Source: Rhodocyclaceae bacterium UBA2250 (GTDB lineage Bacteria; Pseudomonadota; Gammaproteobacteria; Burkholderiales; Rhodocyclaceae). From it: a stretch of DNA of 29,808 nt. The notes below the pieces were generated by a model. That model was not told the DNA's origin. It ran no database searches and saw only the letters and a program-made list of their open reading frames with translations. The stretch spans positions 1 through 29,808 of the forward strand of contig DDXW01000059.1 in NCBI GenBank assembly GCA_002347285.1. The letters run 5' to 3'. The first letter of the stretch is position 1; each line of letters starts with the position of its first letter. Below, piece after piece: positions 20,888 to 29,770 of this stretch. The position numbers were made by a program, and so were the translations under genes.

Positions 20888-21828
20888 TGGCTGGCGAAGA
20901 CGACGAACAGCTTGTCCCGCCCGACGAGGCGCCGCCGCCGGCCGAGCGCGGCGAAGAGCTGCTGCCCGGCGCGACCGGCGAGGAGGGCTTCCTCGACGAC
21001 GTCACCCAGCTTTATCTCAACGAGATCGGCGCCACGCCGCTGCTCAAGCCGGCCGAGGAAGTCGCGCTGGCGCGGGCGATGCGCGCCGGCGACTTCGCGG
21101 CGCGCCAGCGCATGATCGAGGCCAACCTGCGGCTGGTGGTCAGCATCGCCAAGCATTACCAGCACCGCAGCATCCCGCTCGACGACCTGATCGAGGAGGG
21201 CAACCTCGGCCTGATCCACGCGCTCGAAAAGTTCGATCCCGAGCGCGGCTTCCGCTTTTCCACCTACGCGACCTGGTGGGTGCGGCAGAACATCGAGCGC
21301 GCGATCATGAACCAGTCGCGCACCATCCGCCTGCCGGTGCATGTGGTCAAGGAACTGAACGCCGTGCTGCAGGCGCTGCGCAAGCTCGGCGTCGACACCA
21401 GCGAGCCGGAGCCGGCTCCGGTGCTCGAGCGCGTGGCGCAGCTGCTGCACAAGCCGGTCGAGGAAGTCCGCCGCCTGCTGGCGCTCAACGAGCGCACCGC
21501 TTCGCTCGACGCGCCGCTCGACATCGATCCCGACCTGTCGATCGCCGACACGCTGGCCGACGAGCGGGCGGTGGCGCCGGACGCCGCGCTCGAGCAGGAG
21601 GAAATCGAGCGCCACATCGCCGCCTGGGTCGGCGAGCTGTCGCCGCGCCACCGCCACGTCGTCGAGACGCGTTACGGCCTCAACGGCTGCGAAGTGGCGA
21701 CGCTCGAGACGCTGGCGCAGGAACTCGGCATCACGCGCGAGCGCGTGCGCCAGCTGCAGCTCGAGGCGCTCGCCCGCCTGCGCCAGCGCCTGGCGCGCCA
21801 GGGCATGGCGGTGCGCTCGCTACTGTGA
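20887..21828 (+). CDS. rpoS: RNA polymerase sigma factor RpoS
   Basis: A 313-residue stationary-phase/general-stress sigma factor. Region 1.2 DDVTQLYLNEIGATPLLKPAEEV is at about 37-59. Region 2 has QRMIEANLRLVVSIAKHYQ, DLIEEGNLGLIHALEKFDPERGFRFSTYATWWVRQNIERAIM. Region 3 begins SRTIRLPVHVVKELN. Region 4 has RYGLNGCEVATLETLAQELG and ITRERVRQLQLEALARLRQ. The NlpD neighbour and direct TGATG overlap settle RpoS rather than RpoD or RpoH. The 3' end overlaps the convergent mltB stop by 9 bp, so the two transcripts are antisense at their ends. Confidence 0.96.
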   Translation: MAGEDDEQLVPPDEAPPPAERGEELLPGATGEEGFLDDVTQLYLNEIGATPLLKPAEEVALARAMRAGDFAARQRMIEANLRLVVSIAKHYQHRSIPLDDLIEEGNLGLIHALEKFDPERGFRFSTYATWWVRQNIERAIMNQSRTIRLPVHVVKELNAVLQALRKLGVDTSEPEPAPVLERVAQLLHKPVEEVRRLLALNERTASLDAPLDIDPDLSIADTLADERAVAPDAALEQEEIERHIAAWVGELSPRHRHVVETRYGLNGCEVATLETLAQELGITRERVRQLQLEALARLRQRLARQGMAVRSLL

Positions 21829-22818
21829 CGCCGGGGCGCGCCGCGCCGACTCGAGTTCCCGCGCGAACTGGAACACCGTCATCGCGTAGAAGCTGCTGCG
21901 GTTGTAGCGCGTGATCACGTAGAAGTTCCGGTAGCCGAGCCAGTACTCGGTCGCGGCGTCGGGCGTGGCGAGATCGATCAGCGCGGCGGGCGCGTCCGGT
22001 GCCGCGGCCGGGATCTCGACGCCGAAGGCCGCCATCTCCTCGGGACGGCGCAGCGGCAGGATGCCCTCGGCGAGCAGGCTCTCGGGCGCCGCCCCGCCGG
22101 CGCCGAGTTTTGCGGGGATGGCCACCGGGCCGCCGCATTCCCAGCCGTGTTCCGCCAGGAAGTTCGCCACGCTGCCGATCGCGTCGGCCGGGCTGCCGGT
22201 CAGGTCGATGCGGCCGTTGCGGTCGAAATCGACGGCGTAGCTGCGGATGCTCGACGGCAGAAACTGCGGCAGGCCGATCGCGCCGGCATAGGAGCCGCGA
22301 TAGCCGTCCGGCGTGCGCCCCTCCGCCTGCGCCAGCAGCAGCAGGGCCTCGAGCTCGCGGCGGAACAGCTCGGCGCGCGGCGGATAGTCGAAGGCCAGCG
22401 TCGCCAGCGCCGCGAAGGCGTCGAAGCGCCCCAGATGCTTGCCGTAGTAGGTCTCGATGCCGATGATGGCGACGACCACTTCCGCGGGCACGCAGGTCAG
22501 CGCCTGCGCCTTCGCCAGCGCGGCCGCGTGGCGCTGCCGGAAGGCGCGGCCGGCGGCGAGGCGACGCGGCTCGATGAAGCGCGCGCGGTACGCCTGCCAG
22601 GAACGGGCCTTCGGATCGGCGGGCGGCGCGATGGCCTTGAGCACGCCGGGAAGCGGCTGCGTCCTTTCGAACAGCGCGGTCAGGCGCACGGCATCCAGGC
22701 CGTGGCGGGCCGCCATTTCGGCGACGAAGGCCTGCACCTCCGCGCGTTCGGCGTAGCTGGCGGATGCCGGTGCCGGGATGGTGAGCAGCAGGAAGAGGAT
22801 GGACAGCAGGCGGATCAT
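21820..22818 (-). CDS. mltB: Periplasmic lytic murein transglycosylase, MltB family
   Basis: A 332-residue protein with a signal peptide (1-20, IRLLSILFLLLTIPAPASA) and no lipobox, so soluble periplasmic rather than a lipoprotein. The SLT-like domain contains the catalytic Glu, E122, in VVAIIGIETYYGKHLGRFDAFAALATLAFDYP, and the MltB motif GYRGSYAGAIGLPQFLPSSIRSYAVDFDRNGRIDLTGSPADAIGSVANFLAEHGW (172-226). It cleaves peptidoglycan glycan strands to 1,6-anhydromuramyl products. The ATG overlaps the transglutaminase gene stop (ATGA); the frame extending far upstream is a shadow. An antisense 23-bp motif copy encodes KLGAGGAA at about residue 237, just after the core domain. Confidence 0.92.
   Translation of the reverse strand: MIRLLSILFLLLTIPAPASASYAERAEVQAFVAEMAARHGLDAVRLTALFERTQPLPGVLKAIAPPADPKARSWQAYRARFIEPRRLAAGRAFRQRHAAALAKAQALTCVPAEVVVAIIGIETYYGKHLGRFDAFAALATLAFDYPPRAELFRRELEALLLLAQAEGRTPDGYRGSYAGAIGLPQFLPSSIRSYAVDFDRNGRIDLTGSPADAIGSVANFLAEHGWECGGPVAIPAKLGAGGAAPESLLAEGILPLRRPEEMAAFGVEIPAAAPDAPAALIDLATPDAATEYWLGYRNFYVITRYNRSSFYAMTVFQFARELESARRAPASQ
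22088..22110 (+). repeat. Dispersed 23-bp motif, copy 9 (antisense in mltB)
   Basis: Exact consensus match, identical to copy 8. It is antisense to mltB. Confidence 0.75.
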
Positions 22819-24782
22819 GGTCTGAAGGCCGCGACGCGGCGGCGCAACGTGGCTAATGAAGTGGCGAGCGAATCGGCGGGAGCGTTGCCGTAGCGTAGCC
22901 CGGCGTAGAGCGCGGCGATGGCGCGAATATCGGCGGCGGCGGCCGGCAATTTCGCGGCGACGCGCGCGGCGTAGTCCTGCGGCCCTTCCCAGGCGTGGCG
23001 CGCCAGCCCGCGGCGCGCCAGCCGGCGCGCGGCCTTGCGCCATTGGCGTTCGGCCGGATCGGGGCGCGGCCGGCGCCACAGCAGCCAGCCGGCGAGCGCC
23101 AGCAGCACCAGGCCGGCGAAGGCGGCGAGGGCGATGCCCATCTTGCGCCAGTCGGGCGCGTGCATGCCGAGCCGCTCGAGCAGTTCGCGCTGCCGCTGCG
23201 GATCGTAGCCGAGCACCCACTGGTTCCAGGCGTTGTTGACCGCCCACCAGCGGTAGCGCAGTTCGCGCAGCCAGCGGAAGTCGGCGCGCGCCAGCCAGGG
23301 CAGCGGCTCGCCGGCCGGCATGGCGGCGGCGAGGTTCTGCTCGATGCGCGCCGGCACGCTGACGGCGGTCGGATCGACGCGCACCCAGCCGCTCTGCTCG
23401 AGCCAGACCTCGGTCCAGGCGTGGGCGTCGGACTGGCGGATCACCCAGGTGTCGTCGACCGGATTGCGCTCGCCGCCCTGATAGCCGGTGACGACGCGCG
23501 CCGGCACGCCCGCGGCGCGCATCAGCACGACGAACGCGGCCGAGAAGTGCTCGCAAAAGCCGCGCTGGTGGTCGAACAGGAATTCGTCGGCGACGTGCTC
23601 GCCCATCAGCGGCGGCTGCAGCGTGTAGACGAAGCGCTGGGAGCGCATGAAATCGAGGGCGCGCTGCAGGCGCTGATAGTCCGTGGGGCGGCCCTCGCGC
23701 AGGCTGTTGCCGAGCAGGACGGTGCGCGGATTGAGATCGTCGGGCAACTGGAGCGCGGCGGCGAGCACGTGATGGTTTTCCTTGAAATACGCGACTTCCG
23801 TCTGCGAGCGCAGGGCATAGCGCCGCCGCTCGCGCACCGGCTTCCTCGCATGCAGCTGGAAGTCGCTTGTGGCGAAGGCGTCCGGCGGCAGCGTGACCGG
23901 AAATTCGAGGCCGAACAGCCAGGGCTTGTTGTGCGGCTCGAGCGTCACGGTGTAGGCGTAGGCCGGGCTGTCGGCCAGCGGCCGGTAGGGCAGGTCGGCC
24001 GCCGCCGACTTGCCGCCGGGCCGCCAGGTGCGGCCGTCGAGGACGGTCAGCACCGGGCCGCGCCAGTACATCTCCCGCTTCGGCGGCACCGCGCCGTCGA
24101 ACGCGACGCGGAAGGCGATCGCGTCGGAGCGGATCAGGCGGTTGATCGTGCCGGGCTGCATGTCGTCCGAGAGGCCGGTCAGGCTGCTGTGGGCATCCTT
24201 CGGCAGCCCCCAGAGCGGGCCGGAGACGCGCGGGAACAGCACGAACAGGATCAGCATGAAGGGGGCCGCCTGCGCCAGCATGACCGCCGCGAGCCGCAGC
24301 AGGCGGAGGGGCCGCAGCTGGGCGTCGACGAGGCTGGCGAGCGCCGCCGTCGCGGTCAGGGCGGCGGCGAGCGTGGTTGCCGCGGCCGGCAGCGACTGGT
24401 TCTCGAAGAACTGGGTGAGCGTCAGGAAGTAGGCGAGCAGCACGACGGCGAGGCCGTCGCGCGGCGCGCGCGCCTCGAGCTGCTTGAGCGCCATGAAGAC
24501 CACCAGCAGGGCCACGCCGGCTTGCTGGCCGAACAGCGTGCGGTACTGGAACAGCACCCCCGCGGTGCAGGCGATGGTGACGAAAACGAGCACCCAGCGC
24601 GTCGGCAGCGGCTGGCGCCGCCACGCGAGCGCGGCGCGCCAGACGAAGGCGCCGGCCGTGGCGGCGGCCAGCCACCAGGGCACCTGCGGGGCGAGCGGCG
24701 CGAAGGCCGCGATGCCGGTCGCCAGCAGCCACCAGGTCTGCGCCGGCGTCAGCGGATGGAGAATTTCAGGTTTTCTCGCCAT
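22815..24782 (-). CDS. TgpA-type membrane transglutaminase-like protein
   Basis: A 655-residue inner-membrane protein. The N-terminal half (about 15-185) has six or so transmembrane segments (DUF3488 region). A periplasmic transglutaminase-like core follows with the Cys-His-Asp triad C410 (QRGFCEHFSAAFVVLMRAAGVPARVVTGYQGG), H454 (QSDAHAWTEVWL) and D470 (WVRVDPTA). A final transmembrane helix lies at about 556-575, with a cytosolic tail. The P. aeruginosa homologue TgpA is essential, but its substrate is unknown; peptidoglycan or envelope proteins are suspected. The ATG at 24782 overlaps the DUF58 gene by 17 bp. The order moxR-DUF58-transglutaminase is a widely conserved trio. Confidence 0.9.
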   Translation of the reverse strand: MARKPEILHPLTPAQTWWLLATGIAAFAPLAPQVPWWLAAATAGAFVWRAALAWRRQPLPTRWVLVFVTIACTAGVLFQYRTLFGQQAGVALLVVFMALKQLEARAPRDGLAVVLLAYFLTLTQFFENQSLPAAATTLAAALTATAALASLVDAQLRPLRLLRLAAVMLAQAAPFMLILFVLFPRVSGPLWGLPKDAHSSLTGLSDDMQPGTINRLIRSDAIAFRVAFDGAVPPKREMYWRGPVLTVLDGRTWRPGGKSAAADLPYRPLADSPAYAYTVTLEPHNKPWLFGLEFPVTLPPDAFATSDFQLHARKPVRERRRYALRSQTEVAYFKENHHVLAAALQLPDDLNPRTVLLGNSLREGRPTDYQRLQRALDFMRSQRFVYTLQPPLMGEHVADEFLFDHQRGFCEHFSAAFVVLMRAAGVPARVVTGYQGGERNPVDDTWVIRQSDAHAWTEVWLEQSGWVRVDPTAVSVPARIEQNLAAAMPAGEPLPWLARADFRWLRELRYRWWAVNNAWNQWVLGYDPQRQRELLERLGMHAPDWRKMGIALAAFAGLVLLALAGWLLWRRPRPDPAERQWRKAARRLARRGLARHAWEGPQDYAARVAAKLPAAAADIRAIAALYAGLRYGNAPADSLATSLATLRRRVAAFRP

Positions 24783-25770
24783 GCAGCGCGAGCGCCTTGA
24801 GGCAGGCGTGGGTATGGGCGGGGCCGTGCGCCTGGGCGAGCTCGAGGCCCGGCAGCCGCAGGCCCCAGGCGAGGCCGGCGGCCTCGGCGTCGAGCACCCA
24901 GCGCGCCAGGGTCGAAAGCCGCGCCTCGGTCTCCATGCCCGGCAGATGGTTCCAGTCGAGCCAGAGCGCCTGCGCCGCGGTGCCGGCGAACTGCTTGGTC
25001 TGCAGCGGCGCCTGCGCGCCCATGCGCGCGGCGGTCTTCCAGGCGACATGGTGGGGCGGGTCGCTCGGCTGGTGGCGGCGCAGGCCGGCGAAATCCTCGT
25101 CGCCGGCATCGCCGGCCAGGCTGCCGCCGCCGACCTCGCCGAAACTCGGCGCTGGCGGGGCGGCGTCGGCGGGACGCGGATAGACGAGGCAGGCCAGTTC
25201 CGGCGCGGCGTAGCCCCAGGCGCGCACCAGGCCGAGCGGCCAGACGGTTTCGAGCGTCACGCGCGGCATGGCGAGCCAGCCGCGGCGCGGCGCGGGCAGC
25301 GGCAGCAGCACGCGCACGCTGCCCTGCGGCGGCAGGTCGGCAGCCATGGTTGCGCTGGTCGCCGTGGCCGGCTGGCCGGGCAGGAAGGCGCGCAGCCGGC
25401 GGCGCTCGCGCGGGTCCGGGTTGTGCAGGAACAGCGGAAAGCGTGCGGTCGCGCCGGCGAAGACCGGCGTCGGCGCGCCGACCGTGAGCGAGAGGCCGGC
25501 GAGGTTGCGGAAGGTGTGCAGGATCGCGACGACGCCGAGGCCGGCGAGCAGGAAGACGAGACCGTAGCCGAGGCTCAGGTTGTAGTTGATCGCGCCGATC
25601 AGCAGGACGACCAGCGAGAGCGAGTACAGCAGGCCGGCGCGCGTCGGCAGCACATAGATGCGGCGCTGGCCGAGCGTGACGGGCACCGGCTCGGGAGGCC
25701 GCGTGCCGCTCATGCGCATCGCCCAGGCGGCGAAGCGGTCGGCGAAGGTGCGGCGCGGCGCCAGCGGCAT
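24766..25770 (-). CDS. DUF58 domain membrane protein
   Basis: A 334-residue protein with two membrane helices (about 45-85: GLLYSLSLVVLLIGAINYNLSLGYGLVFLLAGLGVVAIL), a beta-rich region, then the DUF58 domain with RRHQPSDPPHHVAWKTAARMG. That segment is the DUF58 hallmark, normally reading R-x-Y-x-x-GD-x-x-R-x-I-x-W. Here GD is replaced by SD and the Tyr by His, as in the short branch linked to TgpA. DUF58 proteins are usually partners of MoxR ATPases. It is only 3 bp downstream of moxR. A sense copy of the 23-bp motif encodes AAPPAPSF at about 203-210 in a low-complexity stretch just before DUF58. Confidence 0.88.
   Translation of the reverse strand: MPLAPRRTFADRFAAWAMRMSGTRPPEPVPVTLGQRRIYVLPTRAGLLYSLSLVVLLIGAINYNLSLGYGLVFLLAGLGVVAILHTFRNLAGLSLTVGAPTPVFAGATARFPLFLHNPDPRERRRLRAFLPGQPATATSATMAADLPPQGSVRVLLPLPAPRRGWLAMPRVTLETVWPLGLVRAWGYAAPELACLVYPRPADAAPPAPSFGEVGGGSLAGDAGDEDFAGLRRHQPSDPPHHVAWKTAARMGAQAPLQTKQFAGTAAQALWLDWNHLPGMETEARLSTLARWVLDAEAAGLAWGLRLPGLELAQAHGPAHTHACLKALALHGEKT
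25142..25164 (-). repeat. Dispersed 23-bp motif, copy 10 (in DUF58 gene)
   Basis: Exact consensus match, sense to the DUF58 gene, read as AAPPAPSF and followed by GEVGGGS, a probable low-complexity insertion. Confidence 0.75.
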
Positions 25771-25773
25771 GTG

Positions 25774-26700
<927 letters not shown>

Positions 26701-26791
26701 GCGATACAATCCCGCGGAAAGGTCATAATGTCGTTTTGCCGATTCTAAGCGAAGCTCCGTCCGACACCCTTCAGCGATTCCCTGGCGTTCC
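26701..26791. promoter_or_regulatory. Divergent promoter region, moxR / deacetylase gene
   Basis: This 91-bp gap is AT-richer than its surroundings. On the plus strand TACAAT at 26705-26710 could serve the deacetylase gene. On the minus strand TAGAAT (complement of 26742-26747) could serve moxR with a leader of about 35 nt. Good -35 boxes are absent, so both assignments are tentative. Confidence 0.35.
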
Positions 26792-27715
26792 ATGACGATT
26801 GCCTTCATCACCCACCGCGACTGCCTGCTGCACGACATGGGGTCGCATCACCCCGAATGTCCCGACCGGCTCGGCGCCATCCAGGACCGGCTGATCGCCG
26901 CCGGGCTCGATCTGTACCTGAGCTATCACGACGCCCCGGTCGCGGAGATGGAGCACCTGCTGCGTGCCCATCCGCAGAGCTACATCGACATGATCCACGC
27001 CAGCGTCCCGGCGCACGGCATCCATCACCTCGATCCCGACACGGCGATGAGCCCGGGCACGCTGAAGGCCGCGCTGCGCGCCGCCGGCGCCGGCGTGCTG
27101 GCGACCGATCTGGTCATGCGCAAGGAGGCGCCGGCCGCCTTCTGCGCGGTGCGGCCGCCCGGCCACCATGCCGAACGCGCCAAGTCGATGGGCTTCTGCT
27201 TCTTCAACAACATCGCGATCGCCGCGCGCCACGGCCTCGAGGCCTGGGGCCTCAAGCGCGTCGCCGTGATCGATTTCGACGTGCATCACGGCAACGGCAC
27301 CGAGGACATCCTCGCCGGCGATATGCGCGCGCTGATGGTCGGCATGTTCCAGCATCCGTTCTATCCGTATTGCGGCACCGAGAACCCCGCGCCGAACATG
27401 TGCAACGTGCCGGTCAAGGCCGGCATGCGCGGCGACGGCTTCCGCGAGATGGTGGCCGAGAAATGGCTGCCGCGCCTGCGCGAGTTCGCCCCCGAGCTGA
27501 TCTACGTCTCCGCCGGCTTCGACGCCCACTACGAGGACGACATGGCCTCGCTCGGCCTGGTCGAGTCGGATTACGCCTGGGTCACCGAGCAGCTGGTGCA
27601 GGTCGCCAAGGAGAGCGCCGCGGGGCGCATCGTCTCGATGCTCGAGGGCGGCTACGCGCTGTCGGCGCTCGCGCGCAGCGTCTCGGCGCACATCAAGGCG
27701 CTCGCCGAACTCTGA
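26792..27715 (+). CDS. Histone-deacetylase family (AcuC/APAH-like) zinc hydrolase
   Basis: A 307-residue cytoplasmic protein of the arginase-deacetylase fold. The catalytic His pair H125-H126 is in RPPGHHAERA, the zinc ligands D163 and H165 in VIDFDVHHGNGTEDI and D244 in VSAGFDAHYEDD, and the transition-state Tyr Y288 in LEGGYAL. All active-site residues are intact. Bacterial members deacetylate small amines (acetylpolyamines) or acetyl-lysine proteins such as acetyl-CoA synthetase; the substrate here is unknown. dapA follows 26 bp downstream and may be co-transcribed. Confidence 0.92.
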   Translation: MTIAFITHRDCLLHDMGSHHPECPDRLGAIQDRLIAAGLDLYLSYHDAPVAEMEHLLRAHPQSYIDMIHASVPAHGIHHLDPDTAMSPGTLKAALRAAGAGVLATDLVMRKEAPAAFCAVRPPGHHAERAKSMGFCFFNNIAIAARHGLEAWGLKRVAVIDFDVHHGNGTEDILAGDMRALMVGMFQHPFYPYCGTENPAPNMCNVPVKAGMRGDGFREMVAEKWLPRLREFAPELIYVSAGFDAHYEDDMASLGLVESDYAWVTEQLVQVAKESAAGRIVSMLEGGYALSALARSVSAHIKALAEL

Positions 27716-27741
27716 ATTCTTTTTCGTTCCGGACTATCGAC

Positions 27742-28620
27742 ATGATTAGAGGCTCCATCCCCGCCATCGTCACTCCCATGCAGGAGGACGGCGCGCTCGA
27801 CCTTGCCGCCCTGCGCCGTCTGCTCGACTGGCACATTGCCGAGGGCTCCGATGCGGTCGTCGTCGTCGGCACCACCGGCGAATCGCCGACGGTCGACATG
27901 GACGAGCACTGCACGCTGATCCGCGCGACCGTCGAGCACGTCGCCGGCCGCATCCCGGTGATCGCCGGCACCGGCGCCAATTCGACCAGCGAGGCCATCG
28001 AACTGGCGCAATGCGCGAAGGCGGCGGGCGCGAGCGCCCACCTGTCGGTCGTGCCCTATTACAACAAGCCGACGCAGGAGGGTCTCTACCAGCACTTCAA
28101 GGCGATCGCCGAAGAGATCGATCTGCCGATGATCCTTTACAACGTGCCGGGCCGCACGGTGGCGGATCTCGCCAACGAGACCACCCTGCGGCTCGCGCAG
28201 ATTCCCGGCATCGTCGGCATCAAGGACGCCACTGGAGACATCGGGCGCGGCACCGAACTGATCAAGCGCACGCCGGCCGGCTTCGCCATCTACAGCGGCG
28301 ACGACGCGACGGGGTTCGCGCTGGTACTGCTGGGCGGCCAGGGGGTGATCTCCGTCACCGCCAACGTCGCGCCGCGGCTGATGCGCGAGATGGTCGCGGC
28401 CGGACTCGCCGGCGACGTGCGCGTCGGGCGCGAGATCAACGCCCGCCTGCTGGGCTTGCACAAGCACCTGTTCTGCGAAGCCAACCCGATCCCGGTCAAA
28501 TGGGCCTGCGCGCGCATGGGCCTGATCAAGGACGCCCTGCGCCTGCCGTTGACCGCACTGTCGGCCGACTGCCACGAGCGCGTGCTCGGCGCCATGCGCG
28601 AGGCCGGCATCAATGTCTGA
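27742..28620 (+). CDS. dapA: 4-hydroxy-tetrahydrodipicolinate synthase
   Basis: A 292-residue TIM-barrel aldolase that condenses pyruvate with aspartate semialdehyde, the first committed step to lysine and meso-diaminopimelate for peptidoglycan. All key residues sit at the E. coli positions: T44/T45 in GTTGE, Y107 in PYYNKPTQEG, Y133 and R138 in LYNVPGRT, and the Schiff-base lysine K161 in GIKDAT. The ATG at 27742 gives the canonical length and start (MIRGSIPAIVTPM). The 3' end overlaps the first possible bamC start by 8 bp; the dapA-bamC order is also found in E. coli. Confidence 0.97.
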   Translation: MIRGSIPAIVTPMQEDGALDLAALRRLLDWHIAEGSDAVVVVGTTGESPTVDMDEHCTLIRATVEHVAGRIPVIAGTGANSTSEAIELAQCAKAAGASAHLSVVPYYNKPTQEGLYQHFKAIAEEIDLPMILYNVPGRTVADLANETTLRLAQIPGIVGIKDATGDIGRGTELIKRTPAGFAIYSGDDATGFALVLLGGQGVISVTANVAPRLMREMVAAGLAGDVRVGREINARLLGLHKHLFCEANPIPVKWACARMGLIKDALRLPLTALSADCHERVLGAMREAGINV

Positions 28621-28630
28621 AGCCAACAAG

Positions 28631-29770
28631 ATGAAAACCTATCTGTATGCCGGCATGGCGGCGCTGGCCGCCCTGCTGCTCTCCGCCTGCTCCGGCAACA
28701 TCCTGCCCGAGTCGAAGAAGATCGATTACAAGTCGGCTGGCAAACAGCAACTGCCCTCGCTCGAGGTGCCGCCCGACCTGACCCAGCCGACGCGCGACGA
28801 CCGCTATGCCGTGCCGGACATCAGCCCGAAGGGCAGCGCGACCTATTCCGAGTACGCGGGCGAGCGCCGCGGCGGCCAGGCCTCGACGGCGCCCGCCGTG
28901 CTGCCGAGCGTCGAGAAGATGCGCATCGAGCGCTCCGGCACGCAGCGCTGGCTGGTCGCCGGCGGCACGCCCGAGCAGCTCTGGCCGCAGATCAAGGAGT
29001 TCTGGCAGGAGCTCGGCTTCATCGTCGATGTCGAACTGCCCGAGGCCGGCGTGATGGAAACCGACTGGGCCGAGAACCGCGCCAAGCTGCCGCAGGACAT
29101 CATCCGGTCGACGATCGGCAAGGTATTCGACAGCCTCTATTCGACCGCCGAGCGCGACAAGTTCCGCACCCGCCTGGAAAAGGGTCCCGAGCCCGGCACC
29201 ACGGAGATCTACATCAGCCATCGCGGCATGTACGAGGTCTATGTCACCGAGGGCAAGGACCAGACGCGTTGGCAGCCGCGTCCCGCCGAGCCCGAGCTCG
29301 AGGCGGAGATGCTGCGCCGCCTGATGGTGCGCCTCGGCGTCGAGGAAAGTCGGGCCAAGACGCTGCTGGCCGCCGAGCCGAAGCAGGAGCGCGCCAAGCT
29401 GACGCGCGCCGCGAACGGCGCCGGTGCGCTGACCCTGCAGGAACCCTTCGACCGCGCCTGGCGGCGCGTCGGCCTGGCGCTCGATCGCGTCGGCTTCACG
29501 GTCGAGGACCGCGATCGCTCGCAGGGCATGTATTTCGTCCGCTACATCGACCCCGAGGCCGACCAGAAGAAGAAGGACGAAAAGGGCTGGCTCGACAAGC
29601 TGGCGTTCTGGCGCGGCAAGCCGGATGTCGATCCGCAGGTGCAATACCGCATCCACGTGCGGGGCGACGGCGGCGACAGCAACGTGCGCGTCCTGACGCG
29701 CGAGGGCGGCGTCGACAATTCCGAGACCGCGCGCAAGATTCTTGGATTGCTCCACGATCAGTTGAAGTGA
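28631..29770 (+). CDS. bamC: Outer-membrane assembly lipoprotein BamC
   Basis: A lipoprotein subunit of the BAM complex that folds outer-membrane proteins (379 residues from this start). The signal peptide KTYLYAGMAALAALLLSAC ends in lipobox LLSAC. An unstructured N-terminal segment with LPSLEVPPDLTQP follows, the region that binds BamD in E. coli. Two helix-grip domains come next (about 95-210, including LWPQIKEFWQELGF and YISHRGM; and about 245-375). A start at 28613 is also possible and would overlap dapA by 8 bp, but it puts an acidic residue in the signal n-region; the start at 28631 gives a standard signal peptide. The stop overlaps the GTG of the next gene. Confidence 0.92.
   Translation: MKTYLYAGMAALAALLLSACSGNILPESKKIDYKSAGKQQLPSLEVPPDLTQPTRDDRYAVPDISPKGSATYSEYAGERRGGQASTAPAVLPSVEKMRIERSGTQRWLVAGGTPEQLWPQIKEFWQELGFIVDVELPEAGVMETDWAENRAKLPQDIIRSTIGKVFDSLYSTAERDKFRTRLEKGPEPGTTEIYISHRGMYEVYVTEGKDQTRWQPRPAEPELEAEMLRRLMVRLGVEESRAKTLLAAEPKQERAKLTRAANGAGALTLQEPFDRAWRRVGLALDRVGFTVEDRDRSQGMYFVRYIDPEADQKKKDEKGWLDKLAFWRGKPDVDPQVQYRIHVRGDGGDSNVRVLTREGGVDNSETARKILGLLHDQLK

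Noticed and set aside
21820..24732. A 970-residue frame joining mltB to upstream sequence
   Set aside because: The upstream part is a shadow of the transglutaminase gene; MltB begins at 22818 with a proper signal peptide.
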